From positions 480,649 through 544,648 of the forward strand of contig NZ_CAEUHO010000005.1 of the NCBI RefSeq assembly GCF_903181435.1: a stretch of DNA of 64,000 nucleotides, written 5' to 3'. The notes beneath the pieces are model-generated. The model was not told where the DNA came from and did not search any database. It saw only the letters and a list, made by a program, of their open reading frames with translations. A program made the position numbers and the translations under genes. Each line of letters begins with the position of its first letter. The stretch's first letter is position 1. This document shows positions 8,293 through 18,467 of this stretch, one piece after another. Source of the stretch: Bacteroides acidifaciens. GTDB taxonomy: Bacteria > Bacteroidota > Bacteroidia > Bacteroidales > Bacteroidaceae.

Positions 8293-8366
8293 TAGCGGGA
8301 CCCGGGATTGAACCGGGGACCTCATGATTATGAATCATGCGCTCTAACCAGCTGAGCTATCCCGCC
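8293..8366 (-). tRNA. tRNA-Met (CAT)
   Basis: A full cloverleaf is readable on the minus strand: acceptor GGCGGGA with TCCCGCT, D-arm AGCTCAGCTGGTTAGAGC, anticodon stem CATGA/TCATG enclosing TTCATAA (anticodon CAT), and T-arm CCCGGTTCAATCCCGGG. CCA is not encoded. The CAT anticodon could also belong to tRNA-Ile2 (lysidine-modified) or initiator tRNA. The initiator hallmark (three G-C pairs at the anticodon stem) is absent, so elongator Met is favoured. Confidence 0.93.
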
Positions 8367-8387
8367 ATCGTTTCTCGATTGCGGGTG

Positions 8388-8395
8388 CAAAGATA
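8388..8395 (-). promoter_or_regulatory. -7 box for tRNA-Met
   Basis: TATCTTTG on the minus strand (TAnnTTTG), 22 bp upstream of the tRNA 5' end, matches the Bacteroides housekeeping consensus. The rest of 8400-8590 is AT-rich with no gene. Confidence 0.55.
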
Positions 8396-8590
8396 GATGT
8401 TTTTTTATAATCTCCAAAACAATTCGGTATTTTTTTTGTTTTTTTCTTTAGGAAAGGTTTTCATTTTCTCTATAAATAGGGAGTTTGAGAGCCAATAGTG
8501 AAAGAATAATTAAATAAAGTGTCTGATTTATACCGTGTATTCAGAAAAAAGTATTTATCTTGGCACACGTAAAAACAAATTGAATTTGCT

Positions 8591-8977
8591 ATGAAAAAGG
8601 AAAAGATTCATTTGGAATATTTGCTGAACGCAACTTCTAAAAATATTCTTTGGGGAGCCATTAGTACACCTACCGGGCTGGAGGACTGGTTTGCCGACAA
8701 AGTTGTATCTGACGATAAAATAGTAGAGTTCCATTGGGGGAAGACCGAACTGAGAAAGGCTGAGATTACAGCTATTCGCGCTTTTTCTTTCATCCGTTTC
8801 CGTTGGCTGGATGGTGAGAATGAACGCGATTACTTCGAAATCAAGATGACGTATAATGAGCTGACAAGTGACTATGTATTAGAAATTACCGATTTCGCAG
8901 AGCCGGACGAGGTAAGCGATATGAAAGAATTATGGGAGTCACAGGTAGCTAAATTAAGAAGAACTTGTGGTTTTTAG
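8591..8977 (+). CDS. START-like (SRPBCC) domain protein
   Basis: Protein of 128 residues with the helix-grip pattern of small AHSA1/START-like proteins: an N-terminal LEYLLNATSKNILWGAISTPTGLEDWFADKV block, the strand FHWGKTELRKAEI, and FIRFRWLDGE. It is cytoplasmic with no signal peptide. The family binds hydrophobic ligands or acts as co-chaperone; the ligand here is unknown. It precedes the LptF/G-type permease gene by 76 bp and has its own upstream region. Confidence 0.8.
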   Translation: MKKEKIHLEYLLNATSKNILWGAISTPTGLEDWFADKVVSDDKIVEFHWGKTELRKAEITAIRAFSFIRFRWLDGENERDYFEIKMTYNELTSDYVLEITDFAEPDEVSDMKELWESQVAKLRRTCGF

Positions 8978-9019
8978 TTAACTTTCAACTAAAAATTTTC
9001 GATGCTCCTTTTTTTGTGC

Positions 9020-9027
9020 TAATTTTG
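9020..9027 (+). promoter_or_regulatory. -7 box for the permease-ribBA operon
   Basis: TAATTTTG (TAnnTTTG) would place transcription start near 9034. That leaves almost no leader for an ATG at 9036 and supports the ATG at 9054 as the working start. Confidence 0.55.
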
Positions 9028-9053
9028 CGTCTTAAATGCACGAACCTATTAAG

Positions 9054-10949
9054 ATGCTACGCATAAAGAAATTAGATATATTCATTGTAAAGAGCTTTTT
9101 CATGCTTTTTATAGGTACATTCTTCATCTGTCTGTTCATCTTTATGATGCAGTTCCTGTGGAGATATGTAGACGAATTGGTCGGAAAGGGATTGGAGATG
9201 AGCGTGATGGCTCAGTTCTTCTTTTATTCCGCATTGACATTAGTGCCAGTATCGTTGCCCTTGGCGGTGCTACTGGCTTCTTTGATTACTTTCGGTAACT
9301 TCGGCGAACGGTATGAATTGCTCGCAATGAAGGCTGCAGGTATCTCTCTGCTCAAAATCATGCGTCCGCTTGTGTTCTTCGTCTGTGGGCTGGTTGGTGT
9401 TTCATTCTACTTCCAAAACGTAGTCGGTCCTATTGCCCAGGCTAAACTGGGAACCCTGATTCTTTCGATGAAACAAAAATCCCCGGAACTGGATATTCCC
9501 GAAGGCGTATTCTATTCCGAAATAAAGGATTATAATCTGAAAGTCGCAAAGAAAGACCGGAAAACCGGTATGCTCTACGATGTGTTGATTTATAATATGA
9601 AAGACGGATTCGAGAATGCGCATATCATCTATGCGGATTCCGGACGTCTGGAAATGACGGCGGATAAACAGCATCTTTGGCTACATCTGTATAGCGGTGA
9701 TTTATTCGAAAACCTGAAAGCACAAAGCATGAAATCCCAGAATGTGCCTTATCGGCGTGAATCATTCAGGGAGAAACATACACTGATAGAGTTTGATTCC
9801 GATTTCAATATGGCGGATGAAAGTATCATGAGCAACCAGTCCAGTGCTAAGAACATGGCTATGTTACAGGCTTCCATCGACTCGATGAAAGTGCTGGGAG
9901 ACAGCATCGGAAGGCAGTATTACCGGGAAGTGGCCGAAGGAAATTTCCGTCCTTACGGGTTGAGTAAAGAAGATACGGTCAAAATCGAGAGTGCAGATAT
10001 TCAGGAGTATAATGTGGACAGCCTTTACGCTGCCGCATCCCTGACGCAGAAACAGAAGGTGATATCTTCCGCCACCAGCCGTGCCGAAAATGTGTCCAGT
10101 GACCTTAGCTTCAAGAAATACACGATGGAAAATAATGACTATGCCATCCGGAAGCATAAGACGGAGTGGCATAAGAAGATTACGATTTCCCTTTCTTGCC
10201 TGCTGTTCTTTTTTATCGGGGCACCGTTGGGCGGTATTATCCGGAAAGGCGGTTTGGGTATGCCGGTGATTGTGTCGGTATTGGTGTTCATCATTTATTA
10301 TATCATTGATAACACGGGCTATAAAATGGCACGTGACGGCAAATGGATTGTATGGATGGGAATGTGGACAAGTAGTGCGGTTCTCGTCCCGTTGGGTATC
10401 TTCCTCACTTACAAATCAAACAAAGACTCTGTGGTGCTGAATGCCGATGCGTATATCAACTGGTTTAAGAAGATTGCTGGAATCCGTAGCGTGCGTCATT
10501 TATTCAAGAAAGAAGTTATTATTAATGACCCCGATTACGGACGCATACCCGGAGAGTTGGAACAACTCACGGCAGAATGCAAGGCTTATATTACCCGGAA
10601 TCAGTTGACGAAAGCCCCGAATTATTTCAAGTTGTGGATGTCAGCCGGAAGGGATGACGAAGTAATGGCTATCAATGACAAACTGGAAACATTGGTGGAA
10701 GAAATGTCCAATACCAAGTCGGCTACTTTGATAGGGGCATTAAACAATTATCCGATGATTCCCGTTTCCGCTCATGTACGCCCGTTTCATATATATTGGC
10801 TGAATTTGTCTGCCGGGGTGATTTTCCCTATCGGGCTGTTTTTCTATTTCCGTATTTGGGCGTTCCGTATCCGCCTGGCCAAGGACATGGAGCGGATTAT
10901 TAAGAATAACGAACAAGTTCAATTCATCATACAGAAAATTAATAAATAA
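9054..10949 (+). CDS. LptF/LptG-family permease
   Basis: Inner-membrane permease of the YjgP/YjgQ family, part of the Lpt ABC exporter that moves lipopolysaccharide to the cell surface. It has three N-terminal membrane helices ([58 protein letters not shown]), a large periplasmic beta-jellyroll region, three more helices around residues 380-460, and a C-terminal extension ending with one more hydrophobic segment. At about 631 residues it is much longer than the roughly 360-residue E. coli proteins, which is usual in Bacteroidetes. ATG 9054 ([11 protein letters not shown]) is preferred over ATG 9036 given the promoter position and family start. It is followed by ribBA after 5 bp. Confidence 0.88.
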   Translation: MLRIKKLDIFIVKSFFMLFIGTFFICLFIFMMQFLWRYVDELVGKGLEMSVMAQFFFYSALTLVPVSLPLAVLLASLITFGNFGERYELLAMKAAGISLLKIMRPLVFFVCGLVGVSFYFQNVVGPIAQAKLGTLILSMKQKSPELDIPEGVFYSEIKDYNLKVAKKDRKTGMLYDVLIYNMKDGFENAHIIYADSGRLEMTADKQHLWLHLYSGDLFENLKAQSMKSQNVPYRRESFREKHTLIEFDSDFNMADESIMSNQSSAKNMAMLQASIDSMKVLGDSIGRQYYREVAEGNFRPYGLSKEDTVKIESADIQEYNVDSLYAAASLTQKQKVISSATSRAENVSSDLSFKKYTMENNDYAIRKHKTEWHKKITISLSCLLFFFIGAPLGGIIRKGGLGMPVIVSVLVFIIYYIIDNTGYKMARDGKWIVWMGMWTSSAVLVPLGIFLTYKSNKDSVVLNADAYINWFKKIAGIRSVRHLFKKEVIINDPDYGRIPGELEQLTAECKAYITRNQLTKAPNYFKLWMSAGRDDEVMAINDKLETLVEEMSNTKSATLIGALNNYPMIPVSAHVRPFHIYWLNLSAGVIFPIGLFFYFRIWAFRIRLAKDMERIIKNNEQVQFIIQKINK

Positions 10950-10954
10950 TTGTT

Positions 10955-12169
10955 ATGGAAGAGATTAAAATGGATAGGATAGAAGACGCGATTGCCGACT
11001 TCAAAGAAGGCAAGTTTGTCATAGTAGTAGATGATGAAGACCGCGAGAATGAAGGTGACCTGATTATTGCCGCTGAAAAGATAACTCCTGAGAATGTAAA
11101 CTTCATGTTGAAACACGCACGTGGAGTGCTTTGCGCGCCTATCACGGTGTCCCGTTGCAAGGAACTGGATTTGCCGCACCAGGTGAGTGATAATACTTCC
11201 GTGCTGGGAACCCCTTTTACAGTTACTGTTGACAAACTGGAAGGCTGCTCTACCGGAGTATCTGCTGCCGACCGTGCCGCTACCATCCAAGCATTGGCCG
11301 ACCCTGCTTCTACGCCGGCTACTTTCGGCCGTCCCGGACATGTCAATCCGTTGTATGCACAGGAAAAAGGAGTACTCCGTCGTGCAGGACATACGGAAGC
11401 TACTGTTGACATGGCACGTTTGGCGGGACTTTATCCTGCCGGCGCTTTAATGGAAATCATGAGCGATGACGGTACTATGGCCCGTCTGCCCGAACTCCGC
11501 AAGATGGCGGACGAATATGACCTGAAACTGATTTCTATCCATGACTTGATTGCCTATCGCTTGAAGCAGGAATCAATCGTAGAAAAAGGTGTGGAAGTGA
11601 ATATGCCTACCGAATATGGAACGTTTCGCTTGATTCCTTTCCGTCAGAAATCGAACGGATTGGAGCATATGGCTATATTCAAAGGTACGTGGAGCGAAGA
11701 CGAACCGATTTTAGTGCGTGTGCATTCTTCCTGCGCTACCGGAGATATTCTCGGCTCACAGCGTTGTGACTGTGGAGAACAGTTGCATAAATCCATGGAA
11801 ATGATTGAGAAAGAAGGAAAGGGCGTAGTTGTTTATCTGAACCAGGAAGGTCGAGGCATCGGTCTGATGGAAAAGATGAAAGCCTATAAACTTCAGGAAG
11901 ACGGTATGGATACTGTTGACGCAAACATTTGCCTAGGACATCTTGCCGATGAACGCGATTATGGAGTAGGCGCACAGATTCTTCGCGAACTGGGAGTGCA
12001 TAAAATGAGACTTTTGACAAATAATCCGGTGAAACGTGTCGGTCTAGAAGCCTATGGATTGGAAATAGTAGAAAATGTACCTGTTGAAACTGTTCCTAAT
12101 CCGTACAACGAACGCTACCTGAGAACGAAGAAAGAAAGGATGGGACATACTTTACATTTTAATAAGTAA
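10955..12169 (+). CDS. ribBA: Bifunctional DHBP synthase / GTP cyclohydrolase II
   Basis: Riboflavin synthesis enzyme of 404 residues. The N-terminal RibB domain makes 3,4-dihydroxy-2-butanone 4-phosphate from ribulose 5-phosphate and shows [14 protein letters not shown], the acidic metal site, and [16 protein letters not shown]. The C-terminal RibA domain opens GTP and has the zinc ligands in [15 protein letters not shown] plus [20 protein letters not shown]. It sits 5 bp after the permease gene, so the two are probably co-transcribed. No FMN riboswitch is seen upstream. Confidence 0.96.
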   Translation: MEEIKMDRIEDAIADFKEGKFVIVVDDEDRENEGDLIIAAEKITPENVNFMLKHARGVLCAPITVSRCKELDLPHQVSDNTSVLGTPFTVTVDKLEGCSTGVSAADRAATIQALADPASTPATFGRPGHVNPLYAQEKGVLRRAGHTEATVDMARLAGLYPAGALMEIMSDDGTMARLPELRKMADEYDLKLISIHDLIAYRLKQESIVEKGVEVNMPTEYGTFRLIPFRQKSNGLEHMAIFKGTWSEDEPILVRVHSSCATGDILGSQRCDCGEQLHKSMEMIEKEGKGVVVYLNQEGRGIGLMEKMKAYKLQEDGMDTVDANICLGHLADERDYGVGAQILRELGVHKMRLLTNNPVKRVGLEAYGLEIVENVPVETVPNPYNERYLRTKKERMGHTLHFNK

Positions 12170-12251
12170 TTTGCCGATTTGTTTTCATATATCAAATATT
12201 ATAGCTTATTTTGCAACGATTTTCACTCAACAACAATAAAATAGATACAAA

Positions 12252-13445
12252 ATGAATCAATTATCAGATCGTTTGAACAGCTTGTCGCCGTCGGCGACGC
12301 TTGCCATGTCTCAGAAGAGCAACGAGCTTAAGGCACAAGGCGTTGATGTTATTAACTTAAGTGTAGGAGAACCGGATTTCAATACTCCTGACCACATCAA
12401 AGAAGCTGCGAAAAAAGCCATAGATGATAACTTCTCCCGTTACTCTCCGGTTCCGGGCTATCCGGCTTTGCGCAATGCCATTGTTGAGAAACTGAAAAAA
12501 GAAAACGGTCTGGAATATACAGCCGCCCAGATTTCTTGTGCAAACGGTGCTAAACAATCTGTTTGTAATACAATCCTTGTATTGGTAAATCCGGGTGATG
12601 AAGTAATCGTGCCGGCTCCTTACTGGGTAAGCTACCCGGAAATGGTGAAAATGGCAGAAGGTACTCCTGTAATTGTTTCGGCAGGTATCGAACAGGATTT
12701 CAAGATTACTCCCGAACAACTGGAAGCTGCCATTACTCCGAAGACTAAAGCGTTGATTCTTTGCTCTCCGTCCAACCCGACAGGTTCTGTATATACGAAG
12801 GAAGAACTGGCAGGCTTGTCTGCCGTACTGGCTAAGTATCCGCAGGTAATCGTTATCGCTGACGAAATCTACGAACATATCAATTATATCGGTGCACACC
12901 AGAGTATCGCCCAGTTCCCGGAGATGAAGGAACGTACGGTGATTGTGAATGGTGTATCAAAGGCTTATGCTATGACAGGATGGAGAATCGGTTTCATTGC
13001 CGGACCGGAATGGATTGTAAAGGCTTGCAACAAATTGCAGGGGCAGTACACTTCCGGACCTTGTTCTGTATCTCAGAAGGCTGCTGAGGCTGCATATATA
13101 GGTACTCAGGAACCGGTGAAAGAAATGCAGAAAGCATTCGAACGCCGCCGTGACTTGATTGTGAAATTGGCTAAGGAAGTTCCGGGATTCGAAGTGAACG
13201 TTCCGCAAGGTGCTTTCTACCTGTTCCCGAAATGTGATGCTTTCTTTGGAAAGAGCAACGGTGACCGTAAGATTGCGGATTCGGACGATTTGGCAATGTA
13301 TCTGCTCGAAGAAGCTCATGTAGCTTGTGTGGGTGGTGCTTCATTTGGTGCTCCTGAATGTATCCGTATGAGTTATGCTACAAGCGATGAAAATATTGTA
13401 GAAGCTATCCGTCGTATCAAGGAGGCATTGGCTAAATTGAAATAA
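12252..13445 (+). CDS. aspC: Aspartate aminotransferase (class I, Ib subgroup)
   Basis: PLP-dependent aminotransferase of 397 residues interconverting aspartate and oxaloacetate with glutamate. Fold-type I signatures are visible: SVGEPDFNTPDHI near the N-terminus, LCSPSNPTGSVY (Asn binding the PLP ring), VIADEIYEHINY (Asp-Tyr pair), and VSKAYAMTGWRIGF with the Schiff-base Lys. RMSYATSDENI near the end carries the substrate-carboxylate Arg. Some subgroup Ib enzymes also act on prephenate, so substrate is not fully fixed. A terminator follows. Confidence 0.92.
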   Translation: MNQLSDRLNSLSPSATLAMSQKSNELKAQGVDVINLSVGEPDFNTPDHIKEAAKKAIDDNFSRYSPVPGYPALRNAIVEKLKKENGLEYTAAQISCANGAKQSVCNTILVLVNPGDEVIVPAPYWVSYPEMVKMAEGTPVIVSAGIEQDFKITPEQLEAAITPKTKALILCSPSNPTGSVYTKEELAGLSAVLAKYPQVIVIADEIYEHINYIGAHQSIAQFPEMKERTVIVNGVSKAYAMTGWRIGFIAGPEWIVKACNKLQGQYTSGPCSVSQKAAEAAYIGTQEPVKEMQKAFERRRDLIVKLAKEVPGFEVNVPQGAFYLFPKCDAFFGKSNGDRKIADSDDLAMYLLEEAHVACVGGASFGAPECIRMSYATSDENIVEAIRRIKEALAKLK

Positions 13446-13473
13446 GAGGTTTTTAAATAGAATAAAATAAGAC

Positions 13474-13511
13474 AGTGGGCGGTTTCCGAGGAAGCCGCCC
13501 ACTATTTTTTT
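13474..13511 (+). terminator. Terminator after the aminotransferase gene
   Basis: Stem AGTGGGCGGTTTC / GAAGCCGCCCACT with one G-U pair and a short loop, then a run of seven T after an A. Confidence 0.88.
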
Positions 13512-13524
13512 GTCCGAGAGGAGA

Positions 13525-13559
13525 AAATAAAAAAGGCTGCTTTATACAGAAAGCAGCCT
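13525..13559 (-). terminator. Terminator after the ferredoxin gene
   Basis: A 10-bp perfect stem AGGCTGCTTT / AAAGCAGCCT; on the minus strand it runs into a T-rich tract. It separates the convergent aminotransferase and ferredoxin genes. Confidence 0.82.
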
Positions 13560-13578
13560 ATACTTTTTGTAGATTGTA

Positions 13579-13749
13579 TTATTCAGCCGGGTGAATAGCT
13601 TCAGACGGACAAACGTCTGCGCAAGTTCCACACTCAGTACATACATCCGGGTTGATAGAATAGATATCACCTTCAGAGATAGCTTCTACCGGACACTCGT
13701 CGATACAAGTTCCGCAAGCAATACAATCGTCACTAATTACGTAAGCCAT
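13579..13749 (-). CDS. 2[4Fe-4S] ferredoxin
   Basis: A 56-residue electron carrier. Translation begins MAYVISDDCIACGTCIDECP and contains a second cluster motif CTECGTCADVCP, so two CxxCxxCxxxCP sets bind two [4Fe-4S] clusters as in clostridial-type ferredoxins. It is cytoplasmic and would serve low-potential reactions such as pyruvate:ferredoxin oxidoreductase. It is flanked by its own terminator and a -7 box (13788-13795), so it is a single-gene unit. Confidence 0.95.
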   Translation of the reverse strand: MAYVISDDCIACGTCIDECPVEAISEGDIYSINPDVCTECGTCADVCPSEAIHPAE

Positions 13750-13787
13750 TTTTCTAAGATTTAAATTATTAGTACTAATTTCTCCCG

Positions 13788-13795
13788 CAAAAATA
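13788..13795 (-). promoter_or_regulatory. -7 box for the ferredoxin gene
   Basis: TATTTTTG on the minus strand, 38 bp before the start codon. Confidence 0.55.
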
Positions 13796-13894
13796 GGGCT
13801 TTTATTGATTAGTTGTTATGCTTCTATGATTAAATTCACTTAATTTGTACGTCTTCTAAATAAGCAACGTCCCTGTTATGTGCTATATTTTTCG

Positions 13895-13902
13895 TATTTT
13901 TG
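13895..13902 (+). promoter_or_regulatory. -7 box for metA
   Basis: TATTTTTG (TAnnTTTG), 27 bp before the metA start. No SAM riboswitch or T-box-like structure is visible in the short leader. Confidence 0.55.
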
Positions 13903-13929
13903 TGCTCAAATTACTAATATATAGCGATT

Positions 13930-14847
13930 ATGCCTTTAAATTTACCCGATAAACTACCTGCAATAGAACTATTGAAGGAAGAGAATATTTTCGTTATCGA
14001 TACTTCCCGCGCTACGCAGCAGGACATTCGTCCGCTACGGATTGTGATTCTGAACCTGATGCCGTTGAAGATTACAACGGAAACAGACTTGGTGCGTTTG
14101 CTCTCGAACACTCCGCTTCAGGTGGAGATTTCCTTTATGAAGATTAAGAGCCACACGTCCAAGAATACACCGATAGAGCATATGAAGACGTTCTATACGG
14201 ATTTCGACCAGATGCGTCATGAGAAGTACGACGGTATGATTATCACCGGAGCTCCTGTAGAACAGATGGACTTCGAGGAAGTGACTTATTGGGATGAGAT
14301 TACGGAAATCTTTGACTGGGCACGTACGCATGTGACTTCTACCTTATATATATGCTGGGCGGCGCAAGCCGGATTGTATCATCATTACGGGATTCCCAAG
14401 TATCCGCTGGAAAAGAAGATGTTCGGCATTTTCGAGCATCGTGTATTGGAGCCTTACCACTCTATTTTCCGTGGTTTTGATGATTGTTTCTATGTGCCCC
14501 ACAGCCGTCATACGGAAGTACGCCGGGAAGATATACTGAAAGTGCCGGAACTGACACTGCTCTCCGAATCGAAAGATGCGGGTGTATATATGGTGGTGGC
14601 ACGTGGCGGACGTGAGTTCTTCGTAACCGGACATTCGGAATATTCTCCGTTGACGTTGGACACTGAATATCGTCGTGACTTGGATAAAGGTTTGCCGATA
14701 GACGTGCCTCGTAATTATTACGTGGACGATGACCCTGATAAAGGCCCGTTGGTACGTTGGCGTGCTCATGCCAATCTGTTGTTCTCCAACTGGTTGAACT
14801 ACTTTGTTTATCAGGAAACTCCTTACAACATTAATGACATTAAATGA
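13930..14847 (+). CDS. metA: MetA-type homoserine O-acyltransferase (acetyl-CoA type predicted)
   Basis: Activates homoserine for methionine synthesis. At 305 residues it is collinear with characterised MetA proteins. The nucleophile is Cys142 in [15 protein letters not shown], the catalytic His lies in [11 protein letters not shown] and the Glu follows in [15 protein letters not shown]. Residue 111 is Glu (GAPVEQMDF). In this family Glu111 favours acetyl-CoA and Gly111 succinyl-CoA, so the product should be O-acetylhomoserine although databases usually call the family homoserine O-succinyltransferase. This fits the O-acetylhomoserine sulfhydrylase at 37335-38621. The stop overlaps the start of the next gene by 4 bp (ATGA). 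Confidence 0.94.
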   Translation: MPLNLPDKLPAIELLKEENIFVIDTSRATQQDIRPLRIVILNLMPLKITTETDLVRLLSNTPLQVEISFMKIKSHTSKNTPIEHMKTFYTDFDQMRHEKYDGMIITGAPVEQMDFEEVTYWDEITEIFDWARTHVTSTLYICWAAQAGLYHHYGIPKYPLEKKMFGIFEHRVLEPYHSIFRGFDDCFYVPHSRHTEVRREDILKVPELTLLSESKDAGVYMVVARGGREFFVTGHSEYSPLTLDTEYRRDLDKGLPIDVPRNYYVDDDPDKGPLVRWRAHANLLFSNWLNYFVYQETPYNINDIK

Positions 14848-16673
14848 TAAAGCAGCGTAAAATAGAACTTCTCGCTCCGGCGAAAAATCTGGAATGTGGC
14901 ATCGAGGCTATCAATCATGGTGCGGATGCCGTATATATCGGTGCTCCGAAGTTCGGCGCACGTGCGGCGGCTGTAAATTCATTGGAAGATATAGGGGCAT
15001 TGGTGCGACATGCCCATTTGTATAATGCACGTATCTATGTCACCGTCAATACGATTCTGAAAGAAGAGGAACTGAAAGAGACGGAAGAGATGATTCACGC
15101 CCTGTACCGGATTGGTGTGGATGCATTGATTGTGCAGGATATGGGGATTACGAAACTGAACCTTCCGCCGATACCGCTTCATGCCAGTACGCAGATGGAT
15201 AACCGGACTCCTGAGAAGGTGAAATTCCTTTGGGAGACAGGTTTCCGCCAGGTCGTGTTGGCACGGGAATTGTCGTTGCGTGAGATAAGGAAGATACATG
15301 ATACCTGTCCCGAAGTACCTTTGGAAGTGTTTGTACATGGGGCGCTTTGTGTTAGCTATAGCGGACAGTGCTATGTCAGTCAGGCTTGTTTCGGACGTAG
15401 CGCGAACCGGGGGGAATGTGCGCAATTCTGTCGTTTGCCTTTTAGCCTGGTGGATTCGGACGGTAGAATAATTGTGAAGGATAAACATCTGCTTTCTCTG
15501 AAAGACATGAATCAGAGCGATGAGTTGGAACAGTTACTGGACGCGGGAGCTTCTTCATTCAAGATAGAGGGACGGTTGAAAGATGTGTCTTATGTAAAGA
15601 ACGTGACGGCTGCTTATCGTCAGAAGTTGGACGCTATCTTTGCCCGTCGTCAGGAATATGTGCGGGCATCTTCGGGAACTTGCCGCTATGAGTTTAAACC
15701 GCAGTTGGACAAGAGTTTCAGTCGTGGGTTTACGCATTATTTCCTGCATGGCCGTGAGAAGGAAATCTTCTCCTTCGATACTCCCAAGTCGTTGGGTGAG
15801 GAAATGGGAACGGTGAAAGAGATTCGCGGCAATTATCTGACAGTGGCCGGACTGAAATCCTTTAATAACGGTGACGGTGTCTGCTATATCGACGAACAGG
15901 GACGTTTGCAGGGATTCCGTATCAACCGGGTGGATAGTAATAAATTATATCCGCAGGAGATGCCTCGTATCAAACCCCGTACTACACTCTATCGCAATTT
16001 CGACCAGGAATTTGAGCGTGTACTGTCACGTAAATCGGCTGAAAGGAAGGTGGCTGTAAATATGTTGCTTGCTGATAATGAGTTCGGCTTTTCGTTGACA
16101 TTGACCGATGAGGATGATAACAGCATCACGCTGAGTCTTCCTCGCGAAAAGGAATTGGCACGTACGCCGCAGACAGAGAACCTGAAAATACAGCTTGCCA
16201 AATTAGGGAATACACCTTTCGAAGCGAAAGAGATAGAAATCTCGTTTGCGGAAAACTGGTTTCTGCCTGCATCGGTATTGGCTGATTTCCGCCGGCAGGC
16301 AACAGATAAGCTGATAGCTGCCCGCCGGATAAACTACCGCCAGGAGTTGGCAGTGTGGAAACAGACCCAGCATGCTTTTCCTCAAATGTCATTGACTTAT
16401 CTGGGAAATGTGATGAACAGTCGTGCGGCTTCTTTCTATGAAGAACATGGAGTGCAGCGTGTTGCCATGGCTTATGAGAAAGAAGCGGTGGAAGATGCGG
16501 TACTGATGTTCTGCAAACATTGTTTGCGTTATAGCATGGGATGGTGTCCTATCCACCAGCGGGTGAGTTCACCTTATAAAGAACCCTATTATCTGGTATC
16601 GAACGATGGCAAACGCTTCAGCCTTGAGTTCGATTGCAAGAATTGTCAAATGAAAGTAAAAGCGGCGCAATGA
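14844..16673 (+). CDS. U32-family peptidase-like protein (RlhA/YdcP type)
   Basis: Protein of 609 residues of the U32 family. In studied members this fold hydroxylates 23S rRNA or tRNA using an Fe-S cluster rather than acting as a protease. The N-terminal TIM barrel begins [25 protein letters not shown]. The cysteine signature [18 protein letters not shown] and [12 protein letters not shown] is present, and the C-terminal DUF3656-like part ends with more Cys pairs ([16 protein letters not shown] and DCKNCQMK). Length and the long C-terminal part resemble RlhA more than TrhP. It is translationally coupled to metA by an ATGA overlap. Confidence 0.88.
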   Translation: MIKQRKIELLAPAKNLECGIEAINHGADAVYIGAPKFGARAAAVNSLEDIGALVRHAHLYNARIYVTVNTILKEEELKETEEMIHALYRIGVDALIVQDMGITKLNLPPIPLHASTQMDNRTPEKVKFLWETGFRQVVLARELSLREIRKIHDTCPEVPLEVFVHGALCVSYSGQCYVSQACFGRSANRGECAQFCRLPFSLVDSDGRIIVKDKHLLSLKDMNQSDELEQLLDAGASSFKIEGRLKDVSYVKNVTAAYRQKLDAIFARRQEYVRASSGTCRYEFKPQLDKSFSRGFTHYFLHGREKEIFSFDTPKSLGEEMGTVKEIRGNYLTVAGLKSFNNGDGVCYIDEQGRLQGFRINRVDSNKLYPQEMPRIKPRTTLYRNFDQEFERVLSRKSAERKVAVNMLLADNEFGFSLTLTDEDDNSITLSLPREKELARTPQTENLKIQLAKLGNTPFEAKEIEISFAENWFLPASVLADFRRQATDKLIAARRINYRQELAVWKQTQHAFPQMSLTYLGNVMNSRAASFYEEHGVQRVAMAYEKEAVEDAVLMFCKHCLRYSMGWCPIHQRVSSPYKEPYYLVSNDGKRFSLEFDCKNCQMKVKAAQ

Positions 16674-17728
16674 GAATAATTCATCGCAGAGGATGCGGAG
16701 GACACAGAGTTTCAGGGCTTTTTCCCGAAACCGTTTTTTTGAATGGTTGGTGGGAGAAGCTGTTTTCCTTTGTGTCCTTCGTACCCTCTGTGGTGATTCT
16801 GTTGTTTTTCTTCTCGTCTTGTTATTATGCCCGTCCCGACCTTTCTTCCGAAGAGATGTCGGAGAAAACAAAAGACTCTCTAAATTACCTTTATGAACGC
16901 CACTATACCTGGAACACGAATCTGGAATTAACGGAGGATTCCATTTCGTTGGAGTGCCTGCCTATCAAGGATACGTATATCAAGCTTTATCAGGGTGACC
17001 GCGTGGTGGTAGCCGAATTTGCCGTGCATCCTGCCGATAGTGTAGATAGTATTTGGGTGAAGCTGGCACATACACAGGACGAACAAGGATGGATACGTGA
17101 GGTGGAGTTGAAACAATCTTTTGTACCTACGGATAGTATCTCGCAGGCTATTCATCTGTTCAGTGATACCCATGCTTCCTATTTTGTGGTTATCTTTGCG
17201 CTGTTTGTCGGTGTCTATCTGCTTCGCGCTTTCCGTCGGAAACAGTTGCAGATGGTGTATTTTAATGATATTGACAGCGTTTATCCGTTATTTCTCTGTC
17301 TGTTGATGGCTTTCAGTGCAACGGTATATGAGTCCATGCAGGTCTTTACACCGGAAACATGGGAGCATTTTTACTTCAATCCTACCTTGTCGCCTTTTAA
17401 AGTTCCTTTTATTCTTTCAGTCTTTTTGCTGAGTATATGGCTGTTCTTAATTGTCGCATTGGCAGTGCTTGATGATTTGTTCCGCCAGTTGACTCCGGCG
17501 GCGGCAATCTTTTATTTGTTGGGGCTGATGTCCTGTTGTATCTTTTGTTATTTCTTCTTTATTTTGATGGTTCATATCTATGTAGGTTATTTATTCCTTG
17601 CTCTTTTCATTCTTGTTTTTGCGAAGAAAGTGCATCGGAATAGTGGCTATAAATATCGTTGCGGACATTGTGGGGAGAAATTGAAAGAGAAGGGTGTGTG
17701 CCCGCATTGCGGGGCAATCAATGAATAA
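16670..17728 (+). CDS. Membrane lipoprotein-like protein with C-terminal zinc ribbon
   Basis: A 352-residue protein of unknown function. It has an N-terminal hydrophobic segment ending in FFFSSC (lipobox-like), an SH3-like extracytoplasmic part (LYQGDRVVVAEFAVH, QGWIREVEL), then about four membrane helices from residue 170, and a terminal zinc ribbon CGHCGEKLKEKGVCPHCG. ATG 16670 overlaps the stop of the U32 gene as ATGA. The first 40 codons lie inside an imperfect inverted repeat (16681-16796), so the original start could have been a GTG near 16790. It closes the metA operon. Confidence 0.7.
   Translation: MRIIHRRGCGGHRVSGLFPETVFLNGWWEKLFSFVSFVPSVVILLFFFSSCYYARPDLSSEEMSEKTKDSLNYLYERHYTWNTNLELTEDSISLECLPIKDTYIKLYQGDRVVVAEFAVHPADSVDSIWVKLAHTQDEQGWIREVELKQSFVPTDSISQAIHLFSDTHASYFVVIFALFVGVYLLRAFRRKQLQMVYFNDIDSVYPLFLCLLMAFSATVYESMQVFTPETWEHFYFNPTLSPFKVPFILSVFLLSIWLFLIVALAVLDDLFRQLTPAAAIFYLLGLMSCCIFCYFFFILMVHIYVGYLFLALFILVFAKKVHRNSGYKYRCGHCGEKLKEKGVCPHCGAINE
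16681..16796. repeat. Stem-loop repeat element inside the 5' end of a gene
   Basis: Two 29-bp arms face each other: CGCAGAGGATGCGGAGGACA in 16681-16709 and, on the other strand, CCACAGAGGGTACGAAGGAC in 16768-16796. They resemble the dispersed purine-rich intergenic stem-loop repeats seen in many genomes. Here the element is translated as the N-terminus of the 16670 gene. Confidence 0.65.
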
Positions 17729-17764
17729 TTCTATTATCTATTTCATTTCCGAATAACTTTTTAT

Positions 17765-18277
17765 ATGATGAATATCAGTGCTACCGAATTGAGAGAGCTT
17801 CCTTTAGTAATGGAGATTTATGACTATGCCCGCGCTTTTATGCGTTCGACAGGGAATACAACTCAATGGATTGACGGCTATCCGTCCGAAGCATTTATCC
17901 GTCAGGAAATAGAAGACGGTCATAGCTTCGTATGCGCGGATGAGGAAGGCGAAATATTGGGAACTTTTTGTTTTATACTGGAGGATGACCCTACTTATCA
18001 GCATATTTATGAAGGAGCGTGGCTCAATGATGAACCTTACGGAGTAGTTCATCGGTTGGCGACGAACGGTTCAAGAAAAGGGGTGGCGGAAACCTGCCTG
18101 AACTGGTGCTTTGAACGTATGGCGAATATCCGGGTGGATACGCATCGAGATAATAAAGTCATGCAGCATATTCTGGAGAAACATGGCTTTCAGCGTTGTG
18201 GCATCATTTATGTAAAGAACGGGACAGAGCGCATCGCTTACCAGAAGATACGAACTGCTATGGTTGTACGGGAATGA
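17765..18277 (+). CDS. GNAT-family N-acetyltransferase
   Basis: Acetyl-CoA-dependent acyltransferase of 170 residues with unknown substrate. The GNAT core is visible: VVHRLATNGSRKGVAETCLNWCF is the acetyl-CoA binding block (motif A, here R/K-G-V-A), followed by VDTHRDNKVMQHILEKHGFQRCGI (motif B), the usual NxxmxxxlxkxGF pattern. Two adjacent ATG codons (17765, 17768) are possible starts. It stands 37 bp after the zinc-ribbon gene and is probably part of the same transcript. Confidence 0.88.
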   Translation: MMNISATELRELPLVMEIYDYARAFMRSTGNTTQWIDGYPSEAFIRQEIEDGHSFVCADEEGEILGTFCFILEDDPTYQHIYEGAWLNDEPYGVVHRLATNGSRKGVAETCLNWCFERMANIRVDTHRDNKVMQHILEKHGFQRCGIIYVKNGTERIAYQKIRTAMVVRE

Positions 18278-18467
18278 ATGAAAGTTTGTTTTCTCCTACT
18301 GATTTGTATAAGTTCCATCAACTTTTGATTCGTAAGTTTCACCGATTCCATCTTATAATTGAAATCATTGTAAATAAGAATGTTACAGGTGAAAGCGTGG
18401 AGTAAAATAAGGTGAAGCCTCTTGTTATTGCTTTCATCTATTGAAGTTATTTATATCGGTTGCTGGG

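Noticed and set aside
8293..8366. tRNA gene as integration site of the neighbouring element
   Set aside because: The IS ends 81 bp away with its own target footprint; no copy of the tRNA 3' end is seen at the other side and no integrase is present.
10919..11412. Two overlapping minus-strand ORFs of 157 codons
   Set aside because: They are shadows of ribBA, whose motifs are unambiguous.
13800..13929. SAM riboswitch upstream of metA
   Set aside because: The leader after the -7 box is under 30 nt and shows no SAM-box pattern.
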